Shown in pieces: positions 22,556-30,311 of a stretch of 35,472 nt of DNA (positions are counted from its first letter, which is position 1; the number at the start of each line of letters is the position of its first letter). Made by a program: the position numbers and the translations under genes. The DNA is from Clostridiales bacterium UBA1738 (GTDB lineage Bacteria > Bacillota > Clostridia > UBA1381): assembly GCA_002315735.1 (NCBI GenBank), contig DCIA01000012.1, positions 1 to 35,472 of the forward strand, given 5' to 3'. Below the pieces are notes generated by a model. That model was not told the DNA's origin. It saw nothing but the letters and a program-made list of their open reading frames with translations, and made no database searches.

Positions 22556-23949
22556 CAGGAAAAACAGTTAAAATAACCGGCTCGGTTGTAGATGTCAGAT
22601 TTGAAAATAACAGTCTTCCAAAAATTAAAGAAGCACTTACTATTTCGGCAGGCGGCAAAAAATATGTAATGGAAGTTGCTCAGCATATTGGCAACGATGT
22701 TGTAAGATGCGTTATGCTTTCTCCGACAGATGGTCTATCTTGCGGTATGGATGTTTTGGCAACAGGAAATACTATAATGGTACCTGTTGGAAAGAACACT
22801 CTTGGCAGAATGATGAATGTATTAGGCGACACGATTGATGGTGGAGAAAAAATAGATAATGCTGAAAAACATTGGTCTATTCATAGAAAAGCACCTGACT
22901 TTAAAGATAGAAGCGTCAATGTTGAAATTCTTGAAACGGGAATTAAAGTTATTGATTTGTTAGAGCCTTATGCAAAGGGAGGAAAGATTGGTCTTTTTGG
23001 CGGAGCAGGTGTTGGTAAAACTGTTCTTATTCAAGAACTTATTCATAATGTTGCAACACAGCACGGCGGGTATTCTGTTTTTGCAGGTGTTGGAGAGCGT
23101 TCTCGTGAAGGTAACGACCTTTGGAACGAAATGAAGGAAAGCGGAGTTATTGATAAAACGGCTTTGGTATTCGGGCAAATGAATGAGACACCGGGCGTTC
23201 GTATGAGAGTTGCACTTTCCGGACTTACTATGGCAGAATATTTTAGAGATGAAGAAAACAAAGATGTACTACTTTTTATAGATAATATTTTCAGATTTGT
23301 TCAAGCAGGAAGTGAAGTTTCAACGCTACTTGGAAGAATGCCGTCAGCTGTTGGATATCAGCCTACGTTGGCAAACGAAATGGGACTTTTGCAAGAGAGA
23401 ATTGCATCGACAAAAAGTGGTTCTGTAACATCTGTTCAAGCGGTTTATGTTCCGGCAGACGACCTTACAGACCCGGCGCCTGCAACAACATTTTCTCACC
23501 TCGATGCAACGACTGTATTAAGCAGAAAAATTGCAGAACAAGGTATTTATCCTGCCGTTGACCCATTAGAGTCAAGTTCAAGAATATTAGAGCCTGACAT
23601 CGTGGGAGAAAGACACTATAAAATTGCAAGACAAGTGCAAGAAGTTCTTGAAAAATATAAGGAATTACAAGACATTATTGCAATTTTGGGTATGGACGAA
23701 CTTAGCGATAACGATAAACTTACAGTAAGCAGAGCAAGAAAAATCCAAAGATTTTTGGCACAACCTATGTTTGTTGCTGAAAAATTCTCGGGTGTTAGCG
23801 GTGTTTATGTGCCACTTTCTGACACGCTTGACAGTTTTGAGGCTATTTTGAGTGGCGAAATGGATAGTTATCCTGAGGCAGCATTTTACAATGTCGGCAC
23901 AAAAGATGATGTTATAAGAAAAGCGGAGCAAATTGCAAAGGAGGAATAG
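22552..23949 (+). CDS. atpD: F1Fo ATP synthase subunit beta (catalytic)
   Basis: This 465-residue protein carries the catalytic nucleotide sites of F1. Walker A GGAGVGKT is at 150-157. The catalytic-Glu region GVGERSREGNDL, the Walker B LLFIDNIFRF and the DELSDND catch-loop (normally DELSEED) are all present. AAAAGGGAGG precedes the ATG, which overlaps the end of atpG by 4 nt. It is full length with no anomalies apart from the conservative change in the DELSEED loop. Confidence 0.97.
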   Translation: MTGKTVKITGSVVDVRFENNSLPKIKEALTISAGGKKYVMEVAQHIGNDVVRCVMLSPTDGLSCGMDVLATGNTIMVPVGKNTLGRMMNVLGDTIDGGEKIDNAEKHWSIHRKAPDFKDRSVNVEILETGIKVIDLLEPYAKGGKIGLFGGAGVGKTVLIQELIHNVATQHGGYSVFAGVGERSREGNDLWNEMKESGVIDKTALVFGQMNETPGVRMRVALSGLTMAEYFRDEENKDVLLFIDNIFRFVQAGSEVSTLLGRMPSAVGYQPTLANEMGLLQERIASTKSGSVTSVQAVYVPADDLTDPAPATTFSHLDATTVLSRKIAEQGIYPAVDPLESSSRILEPDIVGERHYKIARQVQEVLEKYKELQDIIAILGMDELSDNDKLTVSRARKIQRFLAQPMFVAEKFSGVSGVYVPLSDTLDSFEAILSGEMDSYPEAAFYNVGTKDDVIRKAEQIAKEE

Positions 23950-23950
23950 C

Positions 23951-24370
23951 ATGAATAAATTTCATCTTTGCATATTTGCATCGGATAAAGTGTTTTTTGA
24001 TGGTGAATGTGTATCACTTAAAATTCCGACAACTGACGGAATGTACGGAGTGGAGGCACATCATCAAAATATGATTGCAGCAGTTGTTCCGGGGACTATT
24101 TCTTTTAAGCAAAATGATGATGAGGAAGAATTTGCCGCCGTTTCGGAAGGGATTATTAAGGTTGAAAATAACGATGTTTTAGTCCTTATTGATACAGCCG
24201 AAAGACCTGAAGAAATTGACGAAATTCATGCCATGAGAGATGCAGAAGAAGCAAAAGAAATAATTTTGCAAAAACATAGTATAAATGAGTATCGTGAGGC
24301 AGAGGCAAGGCTTGCAAGAGCTTTTACCCGTATTAAAACAAAAGGAAAAATGCATGGACCAAATCTTTAA
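23951..24370 (+). CDS. atpC: F1Fo ATP synthase subunit epsilon
   Basis: This 139-residue protein has an N-terminal beta sandwich (~1-85, with VSLKIPTTDGMYGVEAHHQN matching the canonical GxxGVLPxH region loosely) and a C-terminal two-helix domain that can inhibit ATPase activity. I chose ATG 23951, 1 nt after the beta stop, with AAAGGAGG upstream; an earlier in-frame ATG (23933) lies inside atpD. It is the last gene of the operon, and its stop codon lies in the terminator hairpin. Confidence 0.93.
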   Translation: MNKFHLCIFASDKVFFDGECVSLKIPTTDGMYGVEAHHQNMIAAVVPGTISFKQNDDEEEFAAVSEGIIKVENNDVLVLIDTAERPEEIDEIHAMRDAEEAKEIILQKHSINEYREAEARLARAFTRIKTKGKMHGPNL

Positions 24371-24386
24371 GATTTGGTCTTTTTGT
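24357..24386 (+). terminator. Terminator of the ATP synthase operon
   Basis: GACCAAATCTT/AAGATTTGGTC stem followed by TTTTT. It overlaps the last codons of atpC. Confidence 0.88.
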
Positions 24387-24390
24387 CTAC

Positions 24391-24420
24391 AAAAAAACAC
24401 CTTGAATTTATCAAGGCGCT
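24391..24420 (-). terminator. Terminator of the Asp23 gene
   Basis: On the minus strand GCGCCTTGA-TAAAT-TCAAGGTG is followed by TTTTTTT, just after the Asp23-type stop codon. Confidence 0.85.
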
Positions 24421-24427
24421 TTTGTTA

Positions 24428-24907
24428 TCATTCACAATCAATATTCTCTACAACTGCTGTTGGTTCGGAATTTTGAGAAACTTCTTTCTTTTCTTTTTTT
24501 GCCTTTTTTTGAGGCTTTTCATTTTCAGGTGTTTTAAAATTAACTCCGTCTATATGAACATTTACCTTCAAAACGTCAATACCTGTCATTGTTTCAACGC
24601 TGTTTTTGACATTTTCTTGCACATTCCAAGCAAGTTCAGGGATACGAACTCCAAAATCAACTACAATATAAAGGTCAATGGTTGCGCCTTCCGGTTTTAC
24701 GATAACTTTAACACCCTTTTGAGGACTCTTTTTTGCACCTAATTTTTCAACGATATCGCCTACAACGCCACCGGACATTCCAAAAACACCATCAATTTCT
24801 GTTGCGGCAATTCCGGAAATAGCAGCAACTACATCGTCTGATATATTTACTTTTCCGTTTCCTTCGTCAAGGGTGATTTCTTCTATGATATCTTTATTAT
24901 TTTCCAT
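24428..24907 (-). CDS. Asp23/Gls24-family envelope stress protein
   Basis: This 159-residue protein contains one Asp23 domain (~10-120): VNISDDVVAAISGIAATEIDG, then the GV.GMSGG loop, GVKVIVKPEG and VNVHIDGVNF. It is followed by a Lys/Glu-rich low-complexity tail. Family members are cytoplasmic or membrane-recruited and associated with cell-envelope homeostasis; the mechanism is not settled. GAAAGGAATG precedes the ATG. It follows the spoIIIA operon in the same direction, an arrangement common in Clostridia, but has its own promoter overlapping the end of spoIIIAH. Confidence 0.9.
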   Translation of the reverse strand: MENNKDIIEEITLDEGNGKVNISDDVVAAISGIAATEIDGVFGMSGGVVGDIVEKLGAKKSPQKGVKVIVKPEGATIDLYIVVDFGVRIPELAWNVQENVKNSVETMTGIDVLKVNVHIDGVNFKTPENEKPQKKAKKEKKEVSQNSEPTAVVENIDCE

Positions 24908-24949
24908 ACTAGTACATTCCTTTCTTAAAAACAGGCTTTCCTTTGGTTA

Positions 24950-24978
24950 ATTATATCAAATATTATTTATTATTGCAA
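24950..24978 (-). promoter_or_regulatory. SigA-type promoter of the Asp23-family gene
   Basis: On the minus strand TTGCAA (24973-24978), 17-bp spacer, TATAAT (24950-24955), starting right after the spoIIIAH stop codon. It would separate this gene from sporulation control. Confidence 0.7.
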
Positions 24979-25545
24979 CTATTTTGCTTCAATAATTTTA
25001 ATATTCTTAGCCGAAGTATTAAGCTCTGATGTTATTATTTCTTTTATAGTTTTAACATCTTCGCCTGAAAAATTCTCTTTTTTTACAATTACTTCGACAT
25101 TGCTTCCGTCGATATACACCGAGATATCTTTATAGCCTTTGGCTTTTGCAACATTTTCGATTACTGTTTCTTTCTCTGTGCTTTCTGCAAGGGAAACAAT
25201 TTTGTCTTGTGCTTGTTTTCTTACATCTCCGTCAAAACTCTCATTTGCGGCAGTTTGATTTAAAATTTCAAGTGCTCGTGAGCGTGAGTTATCCTTTGAC
25301 AGTTTTGCTTCGGTAAAATATTCGCCTGTGGTCAAATTTGCCTCTTCTTTTGCTGATGTGTCTGTAACATCTTTTTTATTTGAGGAAACATATTCAACTT
25401 CGCCTAATTTTTTTGAGTTTTCGATATAACTTTCTCCGTCACTTACAGTTATCGTGTCTTGATAGGACCAATTTAAGTATCCTGCTACTCCTATCAAAAC
25501 TACAAGTGCTGTTGCGATTACTTCTTTTTTCTTTAATACTACCAT
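24979..25545 (-). CDS. spoIIIAH: Stage III sporulation protein AH
   Basis: This 188-residue mother-cell membrane protein has a single N-terminal membrane helix (~9-26, VIATALVVLIGVAGYLNWSY). Its extracellular domain carries a C-terminal YscJ/FliF-like ring-building fold (~120-188). In B. subtilis it forms the SpoIIIAH-SpoIIQ channel between mother cell and forespore. It is the last gene of the spoIIIA operon, 4 nt after spoIIIAG, with its ribosome binding site (AAAGGAA) in the end of that gene. Confidence 0.94.
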   Translation of the reverse strand: MVVLKKKEVIATALVVLIGVAGYLNWSYQDTITVSDGESYIENSKKLGEVEYVSSNKKDVTDTSAKEEANLTTGEYFTEAKLSKDNSRSRALEILNQTAANESFDGDVRKQAQDKIVSLAESTEKETVIENVAKAKGYKDISVYIDGSNVEVIVKKENFSGEDVKTIKEIITSELNTSAKNIKIIEAK

Positions 25546-25549
25546 AACT

Positions 25550-26041
25550 TTAATTCCTTTCCTTTCCTTCTAAAACACAAACTCTATATGACGGAACATT
25601 TAAAATTGCGCTTGCTGCACTCGTGAGCGACTCTCTTACCGACGGCAAATTTGCTCCTTTTGAAACAATGATAACGCCTTTTACAGTGGGATAGGTTTTC
25701 CCCTTTATAAAAGGAGTGCCGTTATCCAATATTGCAGAGCGTTCTTTGGTGGTATCACTGTTTTTTTCTTCAAAGGATAAGTCATAGGAAGAAGTCCCGA
25801 AATATGTTATCATTACGGAAACTTTTCCCGCTCCGTTTACCGTGGATAAAATTTCTGAAAGCCTTTCCTCATCTGAATATTCGTCATAGGCTTGTGATGT
25901 TTGGTTTTCTGTTTTTGTACTGCCAAATTCGGGCAGTAGCATAAAAACAACTCCAATTATAACTATTATATACAGGCTCTTATTATTCACATATTTTGAT
26001 AAAAAGTCATTTATGTTTAATTTGGATATCTTCACAGCCAT
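25550..26041 (-). CDS. spoIIIAG: Stage III sporulation protein AG
   Basis: This 163-residue protein has one N-terminal membrane helix (~22-39, SLYIIVIIGVVFMLLP) and an extracellular ring-building domain (~65-160) containing VSVMITYFGTS and VKGVIIVSKGA. SpoIIIAG forms a large ring in the feeding-tube complex. AAAGAGG lies 5 nt before its ATG, and it overlaps spoIIIAF by 35 nt. It is somewhat shorter than the ~230-residue B. subtilis protein, with a shorter linker. Confidence 0.93.
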   Translation of the reverse strand: MAVKISKLNINDFLSKYVNNKSLYIIVIIGVVFMLLPEFGSTKTENQTSQAYDEYSDEERLSEILSTVNGAGKVSVMITYFGTSSYDLSFEEKNSDTTKERSAILDNGTPFIKGKTYPTVKGVIIVSKGANLPSVRESLTSAASAILNVPSYRVCVLEGKERN

Positions 26042-26444
26042 AAACCTCTTTTAGTCGATTTACAATATTTTCGCTTATTCTTTTCCCTGAAATAGTTATT
26101 TTATTAACTCCTGATATTTTTTCTTTTTCATTTAGTGTTACATAAACAGTTGCAGTTATATCGGCTCCAAATTCATCTTTTACCCTTGTTTTAATATCTT
26201 CTGCAATGTTTTTTTCAAACTCTTTTTGTATTGTGTTATTTAAAGTTGTTTCACTTTCGGAATTTGTGGGTTCAATTTGCGGAATCTCGATATTTTTAAG
26301 TTTTGCAATGGGAGAGATTAATACAGATAGGATTAAGAATCCCAACATAATGCGTATATATTTTCGCCAATTTTCCGGTGCTATAATATCGGCAAGAGAT
26401 GCCGTTATTGTTGCGACCGATATGGAAATTATGTATTCTTTCAA
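26007..26444 (-). CDS. spoIIIAF: Stage III sporulation protein AF
   Basis: This 145-residue protein has two N-terminal membrane helices (~5-23 and ~30-48, IRIMLGFLILSVLISPI) and a C-terminal soluble domain (~75-145) with the ring-building pattern VYVTLNEKEKISGVNKITIS. It is part of the mother-cell SpoIIIA export-like complex. It overlaps spoIIIAE by 4 nt. Confidence 0.92.
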   Translation of the reverse strand: MKEYIISISVATITASLADIIAPENWRKYIRIMLGFLILSVLISPIAKLKNIEIPQIEPTNSESETTLNNTIQKEFEKNIAEDIKTRVKDEFGADITATVYVTLNEKEKISGVNKITISGKRISENIVNRLKEVYGCEDIQIKHK

Positions 26445-27508
26445 AAACTCACCCCACTTGCAAGTAATATTATTCCTATTGAAATTATGAATAAAAGTGA
26501 TGCTGTTATCACCATTGACAGAATGTTTTTTGCTGCATCATAGGTAGATAGAATAAGCGATGTTATTCGTTTATCGGAAAAAGGCTCTACAAATGCGGCA
26601 GAAATGTGTAAAAGAGTCATTATGATAAATAACTTGATAATAGGGAAAAATGTTACTGAAATTACAGTTATCATTCCGGCAGTTCCTACTGCATTTTTTA
26701 TTAAACTTGCACCTGACAAAACAGTGTCTACGGTGTCAGATAGAATTCCGCCAACAACAGGAACTAAACTTCCTACTGCAAATTTAAGCCCTTTTACTGC
26801 TACTGTATTTAGTGCGCTTGTTCCAAAACCATAAATTGACAGTATTGCAGTAAAAAGAGTCAAAAGCCCCATAAGCGCCCACTTTGATACAGAAGATAAA
26901 AGTTTTGTAAGAGTACCGATTTCAATTCTTCCGCTGATACTGTTAATAATTCCCAGTATGGCGGAAAAATAAGTGATTGGCAAAATGAAATTATCTACGA
27001 TTAAACCCAATAGATAAACACTAAGTGATAAAATCGGCTGAAAAACTGCAGCACCGGTTACTGCTCCGCTTGTGGCAAGCAGTGAGATAAAAATAGGCTC
27101 AAATTTTGTTATAAAATCACAAAGTGAATGAATGGTTGTAACACCATATCCGACGGCTTCTTTAAAAATATTGATTATCAGAATTGACATAATAATAAAA
27201 CAAGCAAAAAATGCAATTTCTGAAACATCACAACCTTCAAAGGAGTCGGATAAAATTTTTAAAATCCCTGACGCTGCTGCTATAACCAGTATTGATTTTA
27301 TGTATTGCTTAGAATTAACTATCTCTAAAAAGATGCTTTTCAAAAATTTATTAATTAGCGTGATAGGGTTTAAATTAAGTGTGCCGTTTAGCGTGGAATT
27401 TACCGTTTCGTTAAAAAAGTCTTCGCCGATTATTTCGTATTCTGTCGCATATGCTGTGGAAATAAGAAGAATAAATATAATAAATACCATTAAAAATATT
27501 CGTTTCAT
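26441..27508 (-). CDS. spoIIIAE: Stage III sporulation protein AE
   Basis: This 355-residue polytopic membrane protein has a cleavable-looking signal sequence (residues 1-21, ending STAYA) followed by about six to eight membrane segments. PVVGGILSDTVDTVLSGASL is a characteristic conserved stretch. It is thought to be a transport or permease-like part of the SpoIIIA channel. It starts 11 nt after spoIIIAD and is the longest gene of the operon. Confidence 0.94.
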   Translation of the reverse strand: MKRIFLMVFIIFILLISTAYATEYEIIGEDFFNETVNSTLNGTLNLNPITLINKFLKSIFLEIVNSKQYIKSILVIAAASGILKILSDSFEGCDVSEIAFFACFIIMSILIINIFKEAVGYGVTTIHSLCDFITKFEPIFISLLATSGAVTGAAVFQPILSLSVYLLGLIVDNFILPITYFSAILGIINSISGRIEIGTLTKLLSSVSKWALMGLLTLFTAILSIYGFGTSALNTVAVKGLKFAVGSLVPVVGGILSDTVDTVLSGASLIKNAVGTAGMITVISVTFFPIIKLFIIMTLLHISAAFVEPFSDKRITSLILSTYDAAKNILSMVITASLLFIISIGIILLASGVSF

Positions 27509-27519
27509 ATATTTTCTCC

Positions 27520-27912
27520 TTAAAAATCTGCAAGTGTTGCTACAATTGTTGTTAAAAGGATTTTTATTATTGGCAGCATTATTGAAATTACTGTGATTTT
27601 GCCTGCAAGTTCAAGTTTTTTTGAAAGCATATGCTCGCCTGCATCTTTTGAAAGTTCCAGGGCGAATTCCGTAATGTATGCTATGCCGATTATTTTCGTT
27701 ATTGCCTTAATGTATCCTACATCAATTCCGAAACTTACTGTAAACTCATTTATTTCTGTTACGATTTGGGCTATTTGCGGAATTAAAAAATATAGTATAA
27801 TAACACTTGTAATCAGTGCTGTTAAAATCCCAAATTCCGCCTTGTAAGCTCTTACTGTTACCGATAAAAAAGTCCCTATTATGCCGATTGCAAGAATTTT
27901 AGTTATATCCAT
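27520..27912 (-). CDS. spoIIIAD: Stage III sporulation protein AD
   Basis: This 130-residue membrane protein has three to four hydrophobic segments and the conserved GIDVGYIKAITKIIGIAYITEF stretch in two parts around residue 70. With SpoIIIAC it resembles small export-apparatus membrane proteins (FliQ-like). It lies 3 nt after spoIIIAC. Confidence 0.93.
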   Translation of the reverse strand: MDITKILAIGIIGTFLSVTVRAYKAEFGILTALITSVIILYFLIPQIAQIVTEINEFTVSFGIDVGYIKAITKIIGIAYITEFALELSKDAGEHMLSKKLELAGKITVISIMLPIIKILLTTIVATLADF

Positions 27913-27915
27913 AGT

Positions 27916-28110
27916 TTATAAGTCAAATATTTGCTTTATAGAATCGAAAAGCCCACCGATTTCTTTTGTGAGAAGATAAAGCACCACGATAAGTCCTGCA
28001 ATTGTTGTAAGCAGTGCTTGCTCTTCTCTGCCCGAACGGGTAAGAAGTTGGTTTAACACGGCGACGACAATTCCGATACCTGCCACTTTAAAAATCAAAT
28101 CAACATTCAT
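27916..28110 (-). CDS. spoIIIAC: Stage III sporulation protein AC
   Basis: This 64-residue protein has two membrane helices, which is the normal length (~66) for the family. The motif GIGIVVAVLNQLLTRSGREE is diagnostic, and IKQIFDL ends the protein. It is part of the SpoIIIA channel base. GGAG lies upstream of the ATG. Confidence 0.94.
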   Translation of the reverse strand: MNVDLIFKVAGIGIVVAVLNQLLTRSGREEQALLTTIAGLIVVLYLLTKEIGGLFDSIKQIFDL

Positions 28111-28122
28111 TTTATTCTCCTG

Positions 28123-28617
28123 TTAAATTAGTAATATTGTAAAGAAAAGCCCAAACAAAAATCCTATATTACGATACAGTTTTCCTAACTTTTCGTAGTT
28201 GTTTTTAGCATTGTCAAGTGCGAGTTTGAGCTGATTTTTTGCGTGATTTATGCTTTTTTTCTGTGAATTAGTATCCATACTGCCGAGATTTTTTGAAAAG
28301 TCTATAAGTATTTCCGTATCGGTTTCAGTTAAGAAAAGGTTTTCTTTTTCAAGTGCAGTTAAAAATGAAGTAGTGACACCCAAATTTGCTATATTCTCAG
28401 AAATTTCACAAAATAACGGCAGATTTTGACATTTTCCGATTTGAAAAAGGATTGATTTTATATCTTTTTTTCCATAGGAAATTTCACTTTCCAAGATTAG
28501 AAAAGAAGATATTATTTTTTCTAAATTTCTGCACCGTAATTTTAGATGATTTGAAGAAATAATGCCAAAAATACTACACGAGAAAATTATTAGCACTGAG
28601 CCGATAAGTTTAATCAT
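28123..28617 (-). CDS. spoIIIAB: Stage III sporulation protein AB
   Basis: This 164-residue protein has an N-terminal membrane helix (~1-22), a helical cytoplasmic middle and a C-terminal membrane helix (~150-164, GFLFGLFFTILLI). The layout is similar to GspF-type platform proteins. It overlaps spoIIIAA by 8 nt and probably works with that ATPase. Confidence 0.92.
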   Translation of the reverse strand: MIKLIGSVLIIFSCSIFGIISSNHLKLRCRNLEKIISSFLILESEISYGKKDIKSILFQIGKCQNLPLFCEISENIANLGVTTSFLTALEKENLFLTETDTEILIDFSKNLGSMDTNSQKKSINHAKNQLKLALDNAKNNYEKLGKLYRNIGFLFGLFFTILLI

Positions 28618-29482
28618 TTTTTAGTTTTGGAAGGTGAATAACCGTGTCAAAATCAGAAAGAATGGTGCCGTTTCCGTGAAGGCTTGTTATTACACTTACG
28701 CCACGCTTTTTTATTTCACGAATGGTGTCAAGGTCTTCTTTTGCTCCGATTTCGTCGGTGATGATTACATCGGGGGACATAGAGCGAAGCATAAACAGCA
28801 TTCCTTCGGTTTTTGAAACTCCTGACAGTACATCGCACCCAAGCCCTAAATCAAATGGGGTTTTGCCGTTTGTGATTGCGGCAATTTCGCCACGCTCGTC
28901 CACTATCGAAACTCTTTTTCCAAGAAGTGATAAATTTCTTGCAATATCACGAAGCAATGTGGTTTTCCCACACATAGGGGGAGATACCAAAAGAGTGTTT
29001 TTTATTTCACCTGATGCGTAAATCTCGTCCATAAAATTATTTGATACGCCAATTAATTCTCTTGAAAATCTATAATTTAAAGATTGTATGCTTTTTAGGT
29101 GACTGATTTTCCCACCATTTGTTTCGGCATCTCCGCAAATTCCTACTCTATGACCGTAAGGAAGTGTTACATACCCACATCGTATTTGGCTTTCAAAGGC
29201 ATACATAGAAAAACTTGTGATAAGTTCCATCGCTCTTTTTATGTCCTTTTCTGTAACAATAATAGAACTTGCAGGATTTTTTGTGAGATTACCTCGTTTA
29301 TCTATGCAGTAACTGCCGTCAAGATAAACACAAGACAAAATACCTCCCGTTCTAAGCCGCAGTTCTAAAAGATTGTCTGTATCAAGGTTTGAAACAGCAT
29401 TTGCAATTCGCTCGGGAAGTGCAGAAAACAAACTTAAAAGCGTGTTTGTATTTTCTTCGGCTATTGTAAACATTTTGTCCAC
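28610..29482 (-). CDS. spoIIIAA: Stage III sporulation protein AA (secretion-type ATPase)
   Basis: This 290-residue cytoplasmic ATPase, related to type II/IV secretion ATPases, powers the SpoIIIA complex. Walker A is SPPMCGKTT (167-175) and Walker B is DVIITDEIG (238-246). The N-terminal domain includes LRLRTGG and YGHRVGICG. AAAAAGAGGTGG lies just before the ATG. It is the first gene of the operon spoIIIAA-AB-AC-AD-AE-AF-AG-AH, all with overlaps or gaps of 12 nt or less. The operon is expected to be under mother-cell SigE. Confidence 0.95.
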   Translation of the reverse strand: MDKMFTIAEENTNTLLSLFSALPERIANAVSNLDTDNLLELRLRTGGILSCVYLDGSYCIDKRGNLTKNPASSIIVTEKDIKRAMELITSFSMYAFESQIRCGYVTLPYGHRVGICGDAETNGGKISHLKSIQSLNYRFSRELIGVSNNFMDEIYASGEIKNTLLVSPPMCGKTTLLRDIARNLSLLGKRVSIVDERGEIAAITNGKTPFDLGLGCDVLSGVSKTEGMLFMLRSMSPDVIITDEIGAKEDLDTIREIKKRGVSVITSLHGNGTILSDFDTVIHLPKLKND

Positions 29483-29494
29483 CTCTTTTTTTAT

Positions 29495-29502
29495 ATACTA
29501 TG
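29495..29502 (-). promoter_or_regulatory. Candidate SigE-type -10 element of the spoIIIA operon
   Basis: CATAGTAT on the minus strand, 12 nt before the start of the ribosome binding site, resembles the SigE -10 consensus CATACANT. No good -35 match is seen at the expected 13-15 bp upstream. The call leans mainly on the known SigE dependence of spoIIIA in B. subtilis. Confidence 0.3.
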
Positions 29503-29523
29503 TTTGTGCATAAAAATTAGAAC

Positions 29524-29562
29524 AAAAAAAGTCATCAATTTTTCAAGAAAATTGATGACTTA
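29524..29562 (-). terminator. Terminator of the mtaB-kinase unit
   Basis: On the minus strand AAGTCATCAATTTT-CTTG-AAAAATTGATGACTT is followed by TTTTT. It separates the HprK-like gene from the spoIIIA operon. Confidence 0.9.
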
Positions 29563-29569
29563 AAAATAT

Positions 29570-30310
29570 TTACTTTATTTTGTTTTCTTCATAATTTTTA
29601 TTTGTCAGTGTTTCAAAAGAAACTTTGACGGCTTCTTCTGAAATATCACAGCCAAGTTTATAAAGCGGAACTTTTGATAAGAACTTATCAACTATCGTAA
29701 GAGTATCGGCAAGAGCAATAGGATTTTTCGGCAGATATACTTGGTTTATCACTTTATTTAGAGAATCTTTTGGAAGCATCGGCTCACTAAATGATTTACT
29801 GCTTCGCTCTAAAAATGCTATTCCCGATAGCGGAAAAATTCTATTTTTCTTCCAGTTTTCCTTGCCTGCCCACGGGGTAGAGCAGATTAAAATTTTATCG
29901 TCTGTGACTTTAATAATTGGCTTATCTCCGTTTATGATGTCAACATCTTTCCCAAAAAATTGTCGCCAAAGTTTTATATGAGTTGATTTGCCCGTGCCAC
30001 TTTGTGCTGTAAAGAGATAGCCTTTGTTATCATAGGAGATTGATGCGCCGTGAAAGACACAAGCACCAAAAGACGGGAGTTGTTCTGCAATTTTTCTGTA
30101 TATACAGATAAATTCGGAATAGTCCATAGTGCTTTCTTCTTCGGCGTTGTTCATATCGGCTTCAATTTCTTCCAAATTTGCAAAAACATCAATATCGGGA
30201 TTTTTCACTTCGTCTATTAAAAAGTCTTTGCAGAGGGCTTTTGTAAGAGGGAAGTGAGTAGAAATTTTAATCGTTATTTCTGCAATCTTTATAAAAAAGG
30301 TATCTTGCAT
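29570..30310 (-). CDS. HprK-like P-loop kinase
   Basis: This 246-residue protein resembles the C-terminal kinase domain of HPr kinase/phosphorylase and PEPCK-like small kinases. Walker A is AQSGTGKSTH (~101-110), preceded by a SYDNKGYLF strand. A conserved WAGKENWKKN and a basic-aromatic region follow. It lacks the N-terminal HprK domain, so it is not standard HprK. AAGGAG lies before the ATG, overlapping the mtaB stop, so it is cotranscribed with mtaB. The substrate is unknown: a HPr-like protein with Ser41 is encoded 1.4 kb away on the other strand and is one candidate. Confidence 0.75.
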   Translation of the reverse strand: MQDTFFIKIAEITIKISTHFPLTKALCKDFLIDEVKNPDIDVFANLEEIEADMNNAEEESTMDYSEFICIYRKIAEQLPSFGACVFHGASISYDNKGYLFTAQSGTGKSTHIKLWRQFFGKDVDIINGDKPIIKVTDDKILICSTPWAGKENWKKNRIFPLSGIAFLERSSKSFSEPMLPKDSLNKVINQVYLPKNPIALADTLTIVDKFLSKVPLYKLGCDISEEAVKVSFETLTNKNYEENKIK

Positions 30311-30311
30311 T

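Noticed and set aside
18310..24370. Possibility that the ATP synthase is an N-type or V-type enzyme
   Set aside because: Gene order a-c-b-alpha-gamma-beta-epsilon and all motifs are those of a standard F-type enzyme; N-ATPases start with beta and epsilon and include atpQ and atpR.
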